Position numbers and translations under genes: made by a program
Shown: in pieces, positions 21,094-23,455 of the stretch
How positions within the stretch are numbered: the first letter of the stretch is position 1
How the letters are laid out: every line of letters begins with the position of its first letter
NCBI GenBank assembly: GCA_030836325.1
Contig: JAURQC010000003.1
Coordinates: 1 to 23,455, forward strand
Direction of reading: 5' to 3'
Source of the DNA: Candidatus Nanopelagicales bacterium
GTDB taxonomy: Bacteria > Actinomycetota > Actinomycetes > S36-B12
Length of the DNA: 23,455 nt
Notes under the pieces: model-generated
Database searches by the model: none
Seen by the model: only the letters and a program-made list of their open reading frames with translations
Told to the model about the DNA's origin: nothing

Positions 21094-21666
21094 ATGGGAA
21101 TTGCCCGTGCGGCGCACGCCCGGAACATTGTGGGTCCACTTATCCGGTCGACGTACCGGATTCATGCCAAGAACCAAAACAATGTTCCTGCACACGGAGC
21201 AGTGGTAATCGTGTGTGAGTGGAACAACATTGCAGCTCCCAGTGTCCTCAAAGCTGCCCTTCCGCGACCGTTGCACGTATGGGCCGATGGCCCAGCGGGT
21301 GTTCCTGGGCCCCTTTTGTCCATCACGGGAGACCTGGCAATGCCTGTCACCCGAATCGGCGTGGATGTGGTGCATCGAGCTACGGAGTTGTTGCGTGCAG
21401 GTGAGGCCGTTGCGGCCTTAGGCGTCGACGACCTTGGTTATGCGTTAGCAAGCACTTCGGCTCCCATACTGCCTGTTCTCGTCCAAGCTCCAGCCACCAA
21501 GCGCCCTACCGACCCTCCGGCGCGCAAGTCCTCCATCGAGGTCCAGGTCGGAGACCTTCAACCCTTCCCCGAACACCTACGCACCGACGTCGTCACGCGA
21601 GCATCGGTTCTAGCGGCCGGTGAGTGGGCCCGGCAGGTTCTCGTCGATTCCAGGAGAGCGGCATGA
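21094..21666 (+). CDS. PlsC-like acyltransferase fold, catalytic motifs lost
   Basis: A 190-residue protein located between cmk and der, where Streptomyces-type genomes carry a 1-acylglycerol-3-phosphate acyltransferase (PlsC) homologue. The outline of that family is visible: [20 protein letters not shown] aligns with the catalytic block, and MPVTRIG, then [20 protein letters not shown], align with the later blocks. The NHxxxxD motif reads NNIAAPS, so H is replaced by N45 and D by S50, and the FPEGTR block reads LGVDDL. It is therefore probably inactive as an acyltransferase. There is no membrane helix of note. ATG 21094 follows cmk closely, and its stop overlaps the der start (ATGA). The alignment is by eye; an unrelated fold is possible. 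Confidence 0.65.
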   Translation: MGIARAAHARNIVGPLIRSTYRIHAKNQNNVPAHGAVVIVCEWNNIAAPSVLKAALPRPLHVWADGPAGVPGPLLSITGDLAMPVTRIGVDVVHRATELLRAGEAVAALGVDDLGYALASTSAPILPVLVQAPATKRPTDPPARKSSIEVQVGDLQPFPEHLRTDVVTRASVLAAGEWARQVLVDSRRAA

Positions 21667-23186
21667 GTAGCGAGTTTCCCGAGACCCTAGGCAGCGAAGA
21701 CTTTGCCGACGACGACGTCGCCGTGTGGGAGATTGATGAGGAATCGGCTTCCGACCAGCGCGACGACGGAACTTACGACGATGTCCTCGCCCAACAGGCT
21801 GAGGCGGCAGCGCGTGCCGAATTCGGCGACATCGATGCCGAACTATCTGACATGGAACGCGCCGCTGGCTCGGCGCAACTACCCACCCTTGCCATTCTCG
21901 GCCGACCAAACGTGGGCAAGTCCACCCTCGTCAACCGCATCCTTGGTCGCCGGGAGGCGGTAGTCGAGGACGTTCCAGGAGTGACTCGTGACCGCGTGTC
22001 CTACGACGCAGAGTGGAACGGCAAGCACTTCTTGGTGATGGACACCGGCGGTTGGGATACCCGTGCTCGCGGGTTGGGTGCCCAAATTGCTGGTCAGGCC
22101 AAGCGCGCGCTTGCTGAAGCCGATGCGGTCTTGTTCGTGCTCGATGCCACAGTCGGCGCAACGGACGCTGATGAAGAGGTAGCCAGAGTCCTTCAGCGCG
22201 CTGACATCCCCGTGAAGGTCGTGGCCAACAAGGCCGACGATGCCGACGCCGAACTTGCGGCGGCGGCCCTTTGGTCTCTCGGGCTCGGTGAGCCGTTTCC
22301 GACGTCTGCTCTTCATGGTCGTCGCGCCGGCGACCTACTCGACGAGATCGTCGACATGCTGCCTGAAAAGGGCAAAGGCATTGGCCGTGAGGGCGGCCCG
22401 CGCCGCGTTGCCCTACTCGGACGCCCGAACGTTGGGAAATCGTCTTTGTTGAACAAACTCGCAGGTAGCGAGCGCGTGGTCGTTGATGACGTTGCCGGCA
22501 CCACAGTTGACCCAGTTGATGAACTTGTTGACATCAAGGGAACCTGGTGGTGGTTTGTGGACACCGCGGGTGTCCGACGCAAGGCGCGCCAGTCCGCGGG
22601 TCATGAGTACTACGCCACGCTTCGCACCCAGACTGCGCTTGAGCGGTCGGAGGTTGCGATCGTCTTGATCGACGCTTCCGAACCGGTCAGCGAGCAGGAT
22701 GTTCGGATCCTGTCGATGGCCGTTGACGCCGGTCGCGCGCTCGTTTTGGCGTTTAACAAATGGGATTTGGTCGATGAGGACCGCCGGCGCTACTTGGATC
22801 GGGAGATCGACCGAGACCTGGCCATGGTGGCCTGGGCACCGCGGGTAAATGTCTCAGCGCTCACCGGCCGACACATGGACAAGCTCACCGCTGCACTGGA
22901 TGAGGCGCTCGTGGGCTGGGAAACGCGGGTGTCCACCGGTCGGCTCAACAAGTTCTTCGCCGATCTCACTGCCGCCCATCCGCACCCGGTCCGAGGCGGG
23001 AAGCAACCCCGCATCCTGTTCGGCACGCAGGTCGGAGTCGGACCGCCGTCGTTCGCGTTGTTCACCACTGGGTTCCTGGAAGCCGGCTATCGACGCTTCA
23101 TCGAGCGACGTTTGCGCGAGGAGTTTGGGTTCACTGGCAGTCCGCTTCGGCTGATGATGCGGGTGCGCGAGAAGCGGCGTCGCTAG
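21663..23186 (+). CDS. der: Ribosome biogenesis GTPase Der (EngA)
   Basis: A 507-residue tandem GTPase needed for 50S assembly. The first G domain has [12 protein letters not shown] (G1, about 78-89), VTRD, DTGG and NKAD. The second has [12 protein letters not shown] (about 250-261), DTAGVRRK and NKWD. The C-terminal KH-like domain covers the last 100 residues ([34 protein letters not shown]). An acidic, probably disordered extension of about 72 residues precedes the first domain, as is common in actinobacterial Der. The start is ATG 21663: aggag at 21652-21656 lies 6 nt before it and it overlaps the previous stop; an upstream in-frame ATG (21624) lacks both. Its stop overlaps the stop of the convergent gene in CTAG. 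Confidence 0.96.
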   Translation: MSSEFPETLGSEDFADDDVAVWEIDEESASDQRDDGTYDDVLAQQAEAAARAEFGDIDAELSDMERAAGSAQLPTLAILGRPNVGKSTLVNRILGRREAVVEDVPGVTRDRVSYDAEWNGKHFLVMDTGGWDTRARGLGAQIAGQAKRALAEADAVLFVLDATVGATDADEEVARVLQRADIPVKVVANKADDADAELAAAALWSLGLGEPFPTSALHGRRAGDLLDEIVDMLPEKGKGIGREGGPRRVALLGRPNVGKSSLLNKLAGSERVVVDDVAGTTVDPVDELVDIKGTWWWFVDTAGVRRKARQSAGHEYYATLRTQTALERSEVAIVLIDASEPVSEQDVRILSMAVDAGRALVLAFNKWDLVDEDRRRYLDREIDRDLAMVAWAPRVNVSALTGRHMDKLTAALDEALVGWETRVSTGRLNKFFADLTAAHPHPVRGGKQPRILFGTQVGVGPPSFALFTTGFLEAGYRRFIERRLREEFGFTGSPLRLMMRVREKRRR

Positions 23187-23455
23187 TTCTCCTCGATGAC
23201 CTCGACGAGTGTGTACTGGAGGCTTGAAGCATCCGCGGGCGGATCATCGACCTCGGTGATCTCGACGTCGATCACATAGGAGGTTCCCTCCCGATAGCTG
23301 AAGCCGGCGATCTCGTCGTAGAAATACTCGTAATCGCCGCCTTCTGATCGGGCCACCTGCATACACATCATCGGGGCAACGCCCTCGCACTCGACGAGTT
23401 CGGGCCCAATCCAGAGACGGGTGGTCTCAGTCGAAGTGCTGCAACCGACGAGGGC
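23183..23455 (-). CDS. Probable lipoprotein with DUF4377-type domain (N-terminus outside the window)
   Basis: The frame is open to the right edge, giving 90 residues of the mature part. The first visible residues [10 protein letters not shown] contain a lipobox-like LVGC (Cys codon 23441-23443), so the signal peptide should lie just beyond the window. The rest matches the DUF4377 pattern as I remember it: [20 protein letters not shown], then [20 protein letters not shown] and [15 protein letters not shown]. This domain occurs in secreted or periplasmic proteins, sometimes with META/HslJ domains; the function is unknown. Two cysteines remain in the CEGVAPMMC segment. The gene is convergent with der, and the two stop codons overlap. 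Confidence 0.75.
   Translation of the reverse strand, partial: ALVGCSTSTETTRLWIGPELVECEGVAPMMCMQVARSEGGDYEYFYDEIAGFSYREGTSYVIDVEITEVDDPPADASSLQYTLVEVIEEN

Overview
This window is a stretch of an actinobacterial (Actinomycetota) chromosome. Three things support this. The 23S rRNA carries the roughly 100-nt extra stem typical of high-GC Gram-positives. The DNA is GC-rich with many GTG starts. The gene order HAD phosphatase - tlyA - nadK - recN - pyrG - NUDIX - ald - xerD - parA - scpA - scpB - rluB - aroH - tyrA - cmk - plsC-like - der is, as I recall it, the backbone order of Streptomyces and, with gaps, of Mycobacterium (around Rv1691-Rv1713). I cannot name a genus. No mobile element, prophage, CRISPR array, tRNA or foreign island is visible.

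Layout. Positions 1-2309 are the 3' three quarters of a 23S rRNA gene, followed by a 68-nt spacer, a 5S rRNA gene and a textbook terminator with a 12-bp stem and UUCG loop. Next come a TPR protein with a Gly/Arg/Pro-rich N-terminus, a tandem 21-bp repeat, and a convergent metallo-beta-lactamase-fold hydrolase on the minus strand. A plus-strand run follows: a short SSB-like protein, a small TPR protein and a HAD-IIA phosphatase. Then come a coiled-coil phasin/UbiK-like protein, an acidic small protein, TlyA rRNA methyltransferase, NAD kinase and RecN. From 11075 to 23186 every gene is on the plus strand, mostly with 0-60 nt gaps or 4-nt ATGA/GTGA overlaps. A partial DUF4377-type lipoprotein gene runs in from the right on the minus strand.

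How the genes fit together. The set is housekeeping: ribosome parts and maturation (23S/5S, TlyA, RluB-type pseudouridine synthase, Der GTPase), nucleotide and cofactor supply (PyrG, Cmk, NadK, NUDIX), DNA repair and chromosome segregation (SSB-like, RecN, XerD, ParA-like, ScpA, ScpB), and amino-acid metabolism (Ald, AroH chorismate mutase, TyrA prephenate dehydrogenase). TlyA and its expected 23S target base (window position 1331) lie in the same window.

I saw no clearly new multi-gene system. The points most worth a second look are the helically phased 21-bp repeats between two convergent genes, an acyltransferase-fold gene between cmk and der that has lost its catalytic motifs, a repeated TANNNT-8nt-GTG arrangement suggesting leaderless starts of pyrG and cmk, and two poorly characterised small proteins upstream of tlyA.
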